NCBI GenBank assembly: GCA_018241425.1
Contig: JAFEDU010000005.1
Location: 62,001-126,000, forward strand
Length of the DNA stretch: 64,000 bases
Source: Pseudomonadota bacterium
GTDB taxonomy: Bacteria > Pseudomonadota > Gammaproteobacteria > Steroidobacterales > Steroidobacteraceae
Reading direction: 5' to 3'
The position numbers and the translations under genes are program-made. Numbering within the stretch: the stretch's first letter is position 1; each line of letters opens with the position of its first letter. The notes beneath the pieces are model-generated. The model saw nothing but the letters and a program-made list of their open reading frames with translations, made no database searches and had not been told where the DNA came from. Below, one piece after another: positions 16,034-23,440 of the stretch.

Positions 16034-16202
16034 AGGTATTTTTTCTCGCAGCCACCGGAACTTCCGGGGGGTACCCCAGTCTGACCTAGTGAGTGCGCAA
16101 GCACTCCCCGCTTCCCTCCCTGAGCGGGTCAACCCGGTTCATGAGACCTGTGCCGGGTTAGTCTGACCCCGGCGGCTTCACACGAATCCGCCGGGGTTTT
16201 TT
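16034..16202 (+). ncRNA. Putative structured small RNA between polA and engB
   Basis: The span runs from a sigma-70-like promoter to an intrinsic terminator, about 168 nt, and contains no credible reading frame. Visible stems: CCGGA/TCCGG at 16055–16067; GAGTGC-GCAA-GCACTC (GNRA tetraloop) at 16091–16106; CCCGCT/AGCGGG at 16107–16128 enclosing the C-rich loop TCCCTCCCTG; AACCCGG/CCGGGTT at 16131–16159; and the terminator stem. The loop could pair with GGGAGGGA, that is, with Shine-Dalgarno regions. The 9-mer AGTCTGACC occurs at 16078 and 16160. Spot 42 of E. coli occupies the same polA–engB gap, and Xanthomonas sX13 has comparable C-rich loops. Homology to either is not shown; only position and design agree. 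Confidence 0.75.
16167..16202 (+). terminator. Intrinsic terminator of the small RNA
   Basis: CCCCGGCGG (16167–16175) pairs with CCGCCGGGG (16188–16196) around a 12-base loop, followed by TTTTTT. The T-run is on the plus strand, so it ends plus-strand transcripts. It abuts the stop codon of engB, which runs the other way and has no U-tract here. Confidence 0.9.
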
Positions 16203-16812
16203 ATTGGGCGGCCGGTCTTGCAGGGGTGGCGCCCGCGCCCCGGATCCAGCCCTCGAGCACCGCCTGGGCCTCGCGCACCCCCGTGCCCTTGAACGCCGAG
16301 AACAGCTGCACGCTCGCCCGCGGCCCGAGAACGGCCCCGGCCTCCCGCAGCGCCGCCATCCCCTCGCTGCGGGTCAGCTTGTCCGCCTTGGAGAGGAGTA
16401 CGTGGATGCGCTGTTCGGGGCGGGCCCAGGCAATCAGGTCCGCATCGCCGTCCTTCAGGCCCCGGCGTGCATCCACCACCACGAACAGGCCCGCGAGGGA
16501 TTGCCGCTCCCGCAGCGCCTCGATCAGCGGCCCCCAGACGCGGCGCTGCGCGGCCGGCACGTCCGCGTAGCCGTAGCCGGGCAGGTCGACCAGGCGCGCG
16601 TTCGGTGCCAGGTGGAAATAATTAAGGAGTTGCGTCCGCCCAGGGGTCTTGCTGGTGCGCGCCAGCCCCTTGTGATGGGTGATCGCGTTGATGGCGCTCG
16701 ACTTGCCGGCGTTGGAGCGGCCCACGAAGGCCACCTCGGCGCCGAAGTCCGGTGGGAACTGCGTCGGGCTCGCCGCGCTCACCAGGAAGGCGGCCTGGGG
16801 GAAGGCACTCAT
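16201..16812 (-). CDS. engB: Ribosome biogenesis GTP-binding protein EngB/YsxC
   Basis: This is an essential GTPase that helps assemble the large ribosomal subunit. The 203-residue protein is one GTPase domain: G1 GRSNAGKS, G2 TPGRTQ, G3 DLPGYGYA, G4 LSKADKL, and a G5-like SAFKGTG. Length and motif spacing fit the family. It runs toward polA and the small RNA, and is divergent from the cytochrome c4 gene, with 93 bases between the starts. Confidence 0.96.
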   Translation of the reverse strand: MSAFPQAAFLVSAASPTQFPPDFGAEVAFVGRSNAGKSSAINAITHHKGLARTSKTPGRTQLLNYFHLAPNARLVDLPGYGYADVPAAQRRVWGPLIEALRERQSLAGLFVVVDARRGLKDGDADLIAWARPEQRIHVLLSKADKLTRSEGMAALREAGAVLGPRASVQLFSAFKGTGVREAQAVLEGWIRGAGATPARPAAQ

Positions 16813-16905
16813 CCGTTCAGGCCAGGCCGTCGGGCAGCGTCAACACGGGCGTAGTGTACAATTCCGCCGCCGTCGCTCCGTGCAAAAACCATCTCCGATA
16901 TACCC

Positions 16906-17610
16906 ATGGCAACCCTCGAGATTTTCCGCGCCCGTCGTCTTGCCCTGATCGCCCTCGCGGCCCTGTGCGCCGGGGCCGGCGCGAGCCCAGCCGACGAGGC
17001 GGCCCCCGCGGTGTCCGCCGCAACGGCCGCCCCCTTCCCTTTCAACGGCAAGGCCACTGACGGGGCCCCCAAGGCCGCCGTATGCACGGCCTGCCACGGC
17101 CCCAATGGCAACAGCACCAATCCGCTGTGGCCCCGGCTCGCCGGCCAGAGCGCGGTCTACATCGCCCAGCAGCTGCACCTGTTCAAGTCCGGTGCGCGCG
17201 CCAACCCGGTCATGATGCCCATGGTGGGCGGCCTCTCGGAGCAGGACATCGCTGACATCGCGGTGTATTTCGCGGCCCAGACCCCCCTGGGACTGGAAGC
17301 CGATCCTTCCTACTGGAAGGCCGGCGAGAACCTCTACCTGCGCGGCGACCGTGCGCACGAGATCCCGGCCTGCGTGGCCTGCCACGGCCCGGCCGGGCGT
17401 GGCAACCTCGCCGGCGGCTACCCGGCGCTGCGCGCGCAGCAGTCCGAGTACGTGGCCAAGCAGCTGAACGACTACGCGAGCGGTGCCCGCTACACCGGTG
17501 CCGGCATCGACAAGGCGGACCCGAACTCGGCGATGATGTTCGCGATCGCCAAGCGCCTGAGCGCCGAGCAGATCCGCGACGTCGCCTCCTACGTGCAGGG
17601 CATGCGCTGA
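16906..17610 (+). CDS. Cytochrome c4, di-heme
   Basis: This periplasmic electron carrier of 234 residues passes electrons from the bc1 complex to terminal oxidases. After a signal peptide (LALIALAALCAGAGA) come two homologous cytochrome domains, each with one heme site: CTACHG in the first and CVACHG in the second. Candidate axial Met ligands are in NPVMMPMVGGLS and NSAMMFAIAKRLS. The PRLAGQSAVYIAQQL and PALRAQQSEYVAKQL segments show the internal duplication. The dsbA gene follows 27 bases later, a frequent neighbour in Xanthomonadales. Confidence 0.94.
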   Translation: MATLEIFRARRLALIALAALCAGAGASPADEAAPAVSAATAAPFPFNGKATDGAPKAAVCTACHGPNGNSTNPLWPRLAGQSAVYIAQQLHLFKSGARANPVMMPMVGGLSEQDIADIAVYFAAQTPLGLEADPSYWKAGENLYLRGDRAHEIPACVACHGPAGRGNLAGGYPALRAQQSEYVAKQLNDYASGARYTGAGIDKADPNSAMMFAIAKRLSAEQIRDVASYVQGMR

Positions 17611-17637
17611 AGGCACGCCGCCGAAGGAGTGCCGTCC

Positions 17638-18483
17638 ATGTGCCGATTCACCGCGCTCGCGGTCGTTGCCCTCCTTGCCGCCTGCTCGCGTGAGCAGCCG
17701 GCGCCCGCCCCGGTGACACCGCCGCCACCCGCGGCGGAAACCCAGGCGGCCCCGCCGGCCGCACCCGCGGCCTCCGGGAACGAGACCGAGGCGGCCACCC
17801 GCTCCCAGGAGAGCGGGGATGCCGGCTCCGACCGCTCCGCGTCCGACGTCTCGCTCGAGAACATGGCCGGCGCCGGTGCCGGCGCGGGGCTGCCGCCGGG
17901 CAAGTGGCAACCGGGGGTGAACTACACGGTGCTCGTGCCCGCGCAGCCCACCAGCGTCGCCCCGGGCAAGGTCGAGGTGATGGAAGTGTTCTGGCTCGCC
18001 TGCCCGCACTGCTACGCGCTCGAGCCGTTCCTGCAGGGCTGGCTCAAGAACAAGCCCTCCTACGTCGAGTTCGTGCGCGTGCCGGTCATCTGGCAGCCGC
18101 TGCACCGCGCCCACGCGCACCTCTTCTATACGCTGCAGGCCCTCGGCCGGAACGACCTCATAGCCAAGGCCTTCGAGACGATCGCGCAGCAGCACGTGCT
18201 CCTGGCGAGCCAGGAAGGCGACGAGGACGAGTCACTCAAGCTCGCGCAGAAGTTCGCCACCGACAACGGCGTGAGCGCCGATGACTTCACCAAGGCGTGG
18301 AACTCCTTTACCGTGAACGCCGACATGCGGCGCGCGGAGGACCTGACCGGGCGCTACCACGTGGAAAGCGTCCCGTTCATCATCGTCAACGGCAAGTACA
18401 CCACGGACGTCGGCCGCGCCGGCGGGGAAGCAAAGCTCATCGAGCTGATTGGCGACCTGAGCGCCGCGGAAAAGAGCCACTGA
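17638..18483 (+). CDS. dsbA: DsbA-type thiol:disulfide oxidase, lipoprotein form
   Basis: It introduces disulfide bonds into exported proteins. The active site is CPHC (residues 122–125), the canonical DsbA dipeptide, and the cis-Pro loop is VESVPFIIVNGKY. The N-terminus is a lipoprotein signal with lipobox LAAC (Cys16), followed by about 70 residues of Pro/Ala/Ser-rich linker before the thioredoxin domain. The enzyme therefore should be anchored to a membrane instead of free in the periplasm. I chose the ATG at 17638 because AAGGAG lies eight bases before it; a GTG nine bases earlier is possible. Cytochrome c4 upstream needs thiol redox control for heme attachment, a plausible link. Confidence 0.92.
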   Translation: MCRFTALAVVALLAACSREQPAPAPVTPPPPAAETQAAPPAAPAASGNETEAATRSQESGDAGSDRSASDVSLENMAGAGAGAGLPPGKWQPGVNYTVLVPAQPTSVAPGKVEVMEVFWLACPHCYALEPFLQGWLKNKPSYVEFVRVPVIWQPLHRAHAHLFYTLQALGRNDLIAKAFETIAQQHVLLASQEGDEDESLKLAQKFATDNGVSADDFTKAWNSFTVNADMRRAEDLTGRYHVESVPFIIVNGKYTTDVGRAGGEAKLIELIGDLSAAEKSH

Positions 18484-18526
18484 TGGCCCCGCGCGCGCCA
18501 GGATACGCCGGCGCGCGGCGATTCCC

Positions 18527-19498
18527 GTGCTGAACGTCTTCGTGCCCGGCGCGCGCGGCCTGGAGCGCGTCGAGGTGGGCCTGAGCGGCCCGATTCCCGA
18601 CGAGGCCGTGTGGCTCGACCTGCTCAATCCCACGCCCGAGGAGGAGAAGCGCGTCGAGCAGGTCCTCGGGATCGACGTGCCCTCGCGCGAGGAGATGCGC
18701 GAGATCGAGACCTCGAACCGCCTCTACGAGGACAACGGCACGCTGTACCTCACCTGCACGGTGCTCTACAAGGCCGACACCGACCTGCCCGAGACCACGC
18801 AGATCACCTTTATCCTGGCGGGCTCCCGCCTCATCACCAACCGCTACGCGGACCTGCTGTCGTTCCGCGGCTTCGTGACCTTCGCCGAGACCCACCCGGC
18901 AACCTGCACCTCCGCACCCCTGCTGCTGGTGGGGATCCTGGAGGCGATCGTGAACCGCATCGCGGACGTGCTCGAGCGCGTCGGCAGCGACATCGACAAC
19001 GTCTCGCTCCGGGTCTTCCCGCGCGCCGGGCGCCGCCCCGGGCGGCGCAACTACCAGCAGGAGCTGCAGCTCATCGGCCAGGGGGGCGAGCTCATCTCCA
19101 AGGCGCGCGAGAGTCTGGTCAGCCTCACGCGCCTGCTCGGGTTCCTGCAGCAGTCGGGCAGCAACCGGGTGAGCAACGAGGCGCGCGCCAGCGTGCGCAC
19201 GGTGGCGCGCGACGTGGTAGCCCTGAGCGATCACGCCACCTTCCTCGTCGGCAAGGCGCAGTTCCTGCTCGACGCCACGCTCGGGCTCGTGACCATCGAC
19301 CAGAACAACATCCTCAAGATCTTCTCGGTGGTGACGGTGCTGCTGCTGCCGCCCTCGGTGATCGGCGCGTTCTTCGGCATGAACTTCGCGTATATCCCGC
19401 TGCTGCACGAGCCCTGGGGCGTGTGGGCGGCCACCGCGATGATGGTCGTGACCGCGCTCGCCCCCTGGCTCTACTTCAAGCGCAAGGGCTGGCTCTGA
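18527..19498 (+). CDS. corA: CorA-type magnesium transporter
   Basis: This is an inner-membrane Mg2+ (or Co2+/Ni2+) channel of 323 residues. The C-terminus has the two family helices, FSVVTVLLLPPSVIGAFFGMNF with the signature GMN in the loop, and WAATAMMVVTALAPWLYFKRKGW. The long cytoplasmic N-terminal part contains the coiled segments that form the funnel. The loop after GMN reads FAYIPLLHE and not YGMNF.xMPE, as in the divergent CorA-like branch, so specificity may differ. The start is GTG at 18527; no ATG fits. Confidence 0.92.
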   Translation: MLNVFVPGARGLERVEVGLSGPIPDEAVWLDLLNPTPEEEKRVEQVLGIDVPSREEMREIETSNRLYEDNGTLYLTCTVLYKADTDLPETTQITFILAGSRLITNRYADLLSFRGFVTFAETHPATCTSAPLLLVGILEAIVNRIADVLERVGSDIDNVSLRVFPRAGRRPGRRNYQQELQLIGQGGELISKARESLVSLTRLLGFLQQSGSNRVSNEARASVRTVARDVVALSDHATFLVGKAQFLLDATLGLVTIDQNNILKIFSVVTVLLLPPSVIGAFFGMNFAYIPLLHEPWGVWAATAMMVVTALAPWLYFKRKGWL

Positions 19499-19533
19499 AA
19501 ACTCCCCGCCCTGCCGTGCCCGGCTCGCGCGAC

Positions 19534-19563
19534 TTGATATGCAAGTAATTACTTGCATATAAT
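19534..19563 (+). promoter_or_regulatory. Promoter with embedded 24-bp palindromic operator
   Basis: The -35 box TTGATA (19534–19539), an 18-base spacer and a perfect TATAAT -10 box (19558–19563) precede the ArsR gene. A perfect 24-bp palindrome fills 19537–19560; its half-site is ATATGCAAGTAA. A bound repressor would block RNA polymerase, so this is most likely the autoregulatory site of the ArsR protein encoded 25 bases downstream. Confidence 0.8.
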
Positions 19564-19587
19564 CCCAACCACGGATGAGGCGGCGGC

Positions 19588-19911
19588 ATGAGTGAAGCGG
19601 ACCTCTTGTTCAAGGCGCTCGCGGACCCCAGCCGCCGCAAGCTCCTGGACCTGCTGTACGCCCACGATGGACGCACACTCGGCCAGTTGTGTGCGCACCT
19701 GTCGATGACGCGCCAGGCGGTGACCCAGCACCTGGCGCTGCTCGAGGGTGCCAACCTGGTGGCCGTCGTCTGGCGCGGGCGCGAGAAGCTGCACTTCCTC
19801 AACCCCGTGCCGCTGCAGCAGGTGTACGAACGCTGGATCAGGAAGTTCGAGCGCCCGCGCCTCGCCGCGCTCGACGCATTGAAGAAAGGCCTCGAAGGAG
19901 ACGAGCCATGA
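19588..19911 (+). CDS. ArsR-family transcriptional repressor
   Basis: This is a 107-residue winged-helix dimer. FKALADPSRRKLLDLLYAHDGRTLGQLCAHLSMTRQAVTQHLALLEGANLV is the DNA-binding domain. No metal-binding CxC motif is present and only one Cys is seen, so it is not a metal sensor of the ArsR/SmtB kind; it fits the group paired with SRPBCC proteins. Its stop overlaps the start of such a gene (ATGA). The palindrome in its promoter is the probable target. The inducer is unknown. Confidence 0.92.
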   Translation: MSEADLLFKALADPSRRKLLDLLYAHDGRTLGQLCAHLSMTRQAVTQHLALLEGANLVAVVWRGREKLHFLNPVPLQQVYERWIRKFERPRLAALDALKKGLEGDEP

Positions 19912-20360
19912 GCACCGACCCCGAACGCAACACCTATGTCTACGTCACCTACATCCGCACCACGCCCGAGCGGCTGTGGGAGGCGCTCACCAGCGCGGAC
20001 TGGATGCGCAAGTACTGGTTCGGCATTCATGCGGAAAGCACCTTCACCGCGGGCGCACCGTGGAAGCTGGTGTTCGCGGACGGCCGCACCGCCGACACCG
20101 GCGAAGTGCTCGAGGCCGATCCGCCCCGGCGCCTGGTGCTGAAGTGGCGCAACGAGTTCCGCGAGGAGCTCAAGGCAGAAGGGTATTCGCGCTGCGTGAT
20201 GGAACTGGTGCCGGAGGCGGGTGCCGTGCGGCTCACCATCACCCACTCCATCGCGCGACCCGGCGTGCGCTTCGTCGAGGCGATCTCGGGGGGCTGGCCG
20301 AAGGTGATCTCGAACCTCAAGTCGCTCCTGGAGACCGGTCAGGCTGCCCTCTCGGGCTGA
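19908..20360 (+). CDS. SRPBCC/AHSA1-domain protein
   Basis: This 150-residue protein has the START-like hydrophobic-pocket fold. The pattern TYIRTTPERLWEALTSADWMRKYWFG, then PWKLVFADGRTADTGEVLEADPPRRLVLKW, then GWPKVISNLKSLLETG is typical of the AHSA1 family. Such proteins bind lipids or aromatic ligands. The gene is translationally coupled to the ArsR gene, a very common pair in which the SRPBCC protein may bind the inducing molecule. The ligand cannot be predicted. Confidence 0.9.
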   Translation: MSTDPERNTYVYVTYIRTTPERLWEALTSADWMRKYWFGIHAESTFTAGAPWKLVFADGRTADTGEVLEADPPRRLVLKWRNEFREELKAEGYSRCVMELVPEAGAVRLTITHSIARPGVRFVEAISGGWPKVISNLKSLLETGQAALSG

Positions 20361-20433
20361 TGACGCGCGGCCAGGAACCCCTCGAGGGCCAGAGCGGGCC
20401 CTGATCCGGCCTGAAGTTACCGGGCTGCGAAGG

Positions 20434-21711
20434 TCAGGGTCCGCCCTTGCATCCCCGGGTCTGGGCCAGCTGCATTAGGCGCGCAAGCCTCGGGTTGGAG
20501 TTGAACTCGCTCATGCCCTGGGCGGCCGTGTCCCCGAGGAACGCCATCTGTTGCTGCGCCGCAGGAGTATTTTCCCGGGTGACCTCTTCGTTCACCGCCT
20601 TGTGGCGGGCCTCTATCCCCTTCTCGGCCGTCTGCAGGGCATGGCCCCGAACCATGCCCGCAGTGGCGAGCTCGGTGGCGTTGTCCGCAGAGCTTGCGGC
20701 GGCGACCACGGCCTGATCTTCGACCGCCTCCTGGTGGGCCGCCTTCACGGCGCGACCGGTCGCCTCCTGCAGAGCCTGCCCGGTCGCGGCGGCCTTCTGG
20801 CGCTGCTCGGCAGTCACCGGCTGCAGCGGCTGCTGTTTCATCTCGGCGAAGATCTGCTGGCAGCTCATCGCCTCATCCCCGGGGCGCTGGGCACGCGGGT
20901 CGGCCGCCGCAGCGGCGTAAGTCTGCTGCGATGCCTTCATCTTCTCGCACGTGTCCTGGGTAAAGACGGAACCGGGCATGCTGGCGAGCCGCGCGCAGTC
21001 CATGTCGGCGCCGGGGGCGCGGGAGGGGTCCTTGGCCGCGGCGCTCGAGCGATGCCCGAACAGCGCGCCGAACGGTGAGTGGCTCCCGCCCGCAGGGCCG
21101 TCCACCGGCGGCGTCGCAGCGGCGGGCGCAGCCGCGCCCTTGCCCTGCGCGCGGGCGCTCACCGCGTCGACCAGCTGCGCGACCACCGGGGTCACGATGT
21201 CCTCGCCGTCGGAGCTGGCCTTGGCACTGGCGAAGCTCTGCGGGGCGATCGTGTCGGGCGCCGTGCCGACCTCCACCAGCCGGTAGGCCAGCTCCACGGC
21301 GTCGCCCTGCTTGAGGGCGGCATAGGTAGGCGCCGAATTCGCGGGGTTCCCGATCGCGTTGCCGTGCTGGCCCAGTGACAAGGCGCCACCGAGCATCGAC
21401 AGCTTGCTGCGCAAGCCGCCGCCGGCCTGCTTTGCCAGGTGGGTGTAGAGAATGTACCGGCAGTGCAGGGACTGAGCCTCGCCGTCCCGCAGCGCATCGG
21501 TGGCGCCATTCAGGGGCACCGCATCCAGGGACGCGCCCTGCAGTTTCTGGATGATCTGCTGCCGCAGCGCGTCGCCCGCCGCGGCACTTACGACCATGGG
21601 TCCCTGGGGCAACACCACCCCGATGACCGGAGCGGCAGCCGAGGCGCGAGCGCACAGCATCCAGAGCGTCACCATGATCGCAAGCGCGGCAGTGTGTTTC
21701 ATATGAGACAT
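20434..21711 (-). CDS. Exported protein of unknown function, last gene of the ECF/kinase cluster
   Basis: I do not recognise this 425-residue protein. It begins with a signal peptide (HTAALAIMVTLWMLCARASA). Residues about 30–170 look like a folded domain (VIGVVLPQGPMVV, DALRQQIIQKLQG, CRYILYTHLAKQAGG, AVELAYRLVEVG) resembling the secreted domains that sense or count outer-membrane or cell-wall state, without a motif I can name. The second half is Ala/Gln-rich and helical (about 280–425), with pairs of Cys (DCARLAS, DTCEKMK, MSCQQIF, TRGCKGG). It starts 15 bases after the preceding lipoprotein gene and is surely co-transcribed with it. A second ATG lies nine bases further on. Confidence 0.75.
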   Translation of the reverse strand: MSHMKHTAALAIMVTLWMLCARASAAAPVIGVVLPQGPMVVSAAAGDALRQQIIQKLQGASLDAVPLNGATDALRDGEAQSLHCRYILYTHLAKQAGGGLRSKLSMLGGALSLGQHGNAIGNPANSAPTYAALKQGDAVELAYRLVEVGTAPDTIAPQSFASAKASSDGEDIVTPVVAQLVDAVSARAQGKGAAAPAAATPPVDGPAGGSHSPFGALFGHRSSAAAKDPSRAPGADMDCARLASMPGSVFTQDTCEKMKASQQTYAAAAADPRAQRPGDEAMSCQQIFAEMKQQPLQPVTAEQRQKAAATGQALQEATGRAVKAAHQEAVEDQAVVAAASSADNATELATAGMVRGHALQTAEKGIEARHKAVNEEVTRENTPAAQQQMAFLGDTAAQGMSEFNSNPRLARLMQLAQTRGCKGGP

Positions 21712-21725
21712 GTCTTCGTCCCCGC

Positions 21726-23327
21726 TTATTGACGTACAAAATGGATGGTGCCGTGGGCGATACCGTCGTCGACGGTCCCGGCCACCTCGCCGTTCGTCGC
21801 CGTGAGCGGCGGGTCGCCGGGAAGACTCGGCCACCAGTTCGCGGATACCGAGGTGTCGATGGTCTGGGTGCCGTTCGGGCAATCGACCGTCAGGACGGCC
21901 TGCCAGACCGAGATGCCGTTGCCCGTGACCTGCGCGGTGCTGGGGTCCGATGGCACCGGGTAGGTGACCTGCATCGACCCCTCACCGGCGCCGATCGTGT
22001 GCGACGTGGGGGATATGGACTGCGGGCAACCCTGCGGATTCGTAGTTGGAATCTCGACGGTCACCACACCGGAAGTCACGACGAACTGTTTGCGGGCGGG
22101 ATTTGAGCCGACGTCCTTTTCCCCGAAAGTGACGTCGGCGTGCGCCTTGCTGCCGTCCACCTGGGTGACATCCGTAGAGCCGTCCCAGACTTCATGCGCG
22201 TAGATCTCCACCGTGGCGATGGCGATCACCTTGCCCTCTGGCGTCCATGTCTTTTCGGAATCGAACTGAAGTGTCAGGGATACGATCACCTGGTTCGGCG
22301 ACGGCTCGGAATAGGGAGAGTCGTATTTGCCGGGGTCGCTGATGAAGCCCACGGTGTCATAGCCTCCGATTACGTCGTCGACCTTCCAGATCTTGGTACC
22401 GTTGAGTTGCTGATCGAGCACCACCGGCTCAGGCAGCGCCACGGGCGCCTTCGCCGGGCTTGCGAGCAGGTCGTCATCTGGCGAGACGATCAATATCTTC
22501 GCGGTAAGCTGCTCCGAACCATTGGTCTGCACGCGACTGAAGTTCGGCACGAGCTCGAGGGTCTGGGCGATCGTCCAGTCGGAAAAATGTGTCGAGGTGA
22601 CGCTGACCGTCTGCGCGGTGGCGTCGCGCTGCTGGTGCGGCTGCGAGTACCACAGCCCGTTCGCCTCCTGGGTCGCGACGAAAGTGGAGTTGAGGGCGGG
22701 CGCTTCGGTGGCCGAGAGATGAAAGGTGAGCGTCACTGGCACTGCGAAGGTCGTGCCTTCCGGCTCCAGGCGGTAAGCGGCGCCCACGCCGTTCCCGACC
22801 GTGCTGGTGATCGGCTGCACGCTGATCTGTGTCGGTCCCGCGAGCGCCCCGGCCGGAATCTGCAGCGTGATGCGCCCGTCGGCCGAAGTGAGCGAGCCGC
22901 CCGTGGCATCGACGGACTGCGTCGTGGCCGCTCCTGCCGCGACGCCCTTCGGAGCCGGCGTATAGGTGGGCTGGTAGTTGTCCTTGCAGGCGACCACGAC
23001 GTTCGACACGTCGCCCTGCGCGGTACCCGACCCGTTCGTCACGGTGCAGGTCTGCGCGGGCGCGGTGGGCTGCGTTGCGACCGTGACCTTGTAGCTCGCG
23101 CCGGCGGCGATGCCGGAGGCCAGCTTCACCGTTCCGTTGGCACTGACCGCAACCGTCCCGGTGCCGTTGTTCGCCAGGGCAAGCCCGGTTCCGGTAAGCC
23201 CGGACACCGAGGCGCTCAGTGAGTACGTGGCCGACGTGCCGGAATCGTGGCCGTTACAGGCGAGCAGCAGCGCAGGGGCAGCGAGCGCGGCCAGCCGGCA
23301 CAGCCGCCTGACATATTCGCGGTACAT
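21726..23327 (-). CDS. Large surface or periplasmic lipoprotein with Ig-like and ZU5-like segments
   Basis: This 533-residue lipoprotein has lipobox LLLAC near residue 24. Residues about 30–115 (YSLSASVSGLTGTGLALANNGTG and onward, ending in VVVAC) form a repeat type seen in exported beta-rich proteins of Xanthomonadales and Burkholderiales. The stretch GGSLTSADGRITLQIPAGAL is ZU5-like. The remaining 300 residues are Thr/Ser/Val-rich beta sequence with no enzyme motif. GGAG stands eight bases before the chosen ATG. It lies 113 bases after the kinase gene, on the same strand, and may be a target or sensor partner of the ECF/kinase pair. Function is unknown. Confidence 0.78.
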   Translation of the reverse strand: MYREYVRRLCRLAALAAPALLLACNGHDSGTSATYSLSASVSGLTGTGLALANNGTGTVAVSANGTVKLASGIAAGASYKVTVATQPTAPAQTCTVTNGSGTAQGDVSNVVVACKDNYQPTYTPAPKGVAAGAATTQSVDATGGSLTSADGRITLQIPAGALAGPTQISVQPITSTVGNGVGAAYRLEPEGTTFAVPVTLTFHLSATEAPALNSTFVATQEANGLWYSQPHQQRDATAQTVSVTSTHFSDWTIAQTLELVPNFSRVQTNGSEQLTAKILIVSPDDDLLASPAKAPVALPEPVVLDQQLNGTKIWKVDDVIGGYDTVGFISDPGKYDSPYSEPSPNQVIVSLTLQFDSEKTWTPEGKVIAIATVEIYAHEVWDGSTDVTQVDGSKAHADVTFGEKDVGSNPARKQFVVTSGVVTVEIPTTNPQGCPQSISPTSHTIGAGEGSMQVTYPVPSDPSTAQVTGNGISVWQAVLTVDCPNGTQTIDTSVSANWWPSLPGDPPLTATNGEVAGTVDDGIAHGTIHFVRQ

Positions 23328-23440
23328 GAACGTTTCTCCAGGACCTATCTCCACAGTGCGGAAAGCCGCGCAAAAGCGGCTCACGCGCCGGCGGGCGCCT
23401 GGGTGTCCGTGCCTGGAGAGGGGGCGGCTTGTGCCGCCGG

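Noticed and set aside
12999..16055. Minus-strand open frame continuing upstream of DUF1800 through the whole of polA
   Set aside because: The frame is only antisense to polA; the DUF1800 domain starts at about 12998, where a TTG with an SD is found.
16034..16166. Small peptide gene within the polA–engB gap
   Set aside because: No frame with a ribosome-binding site; stems and a terminator explain the stretch better.
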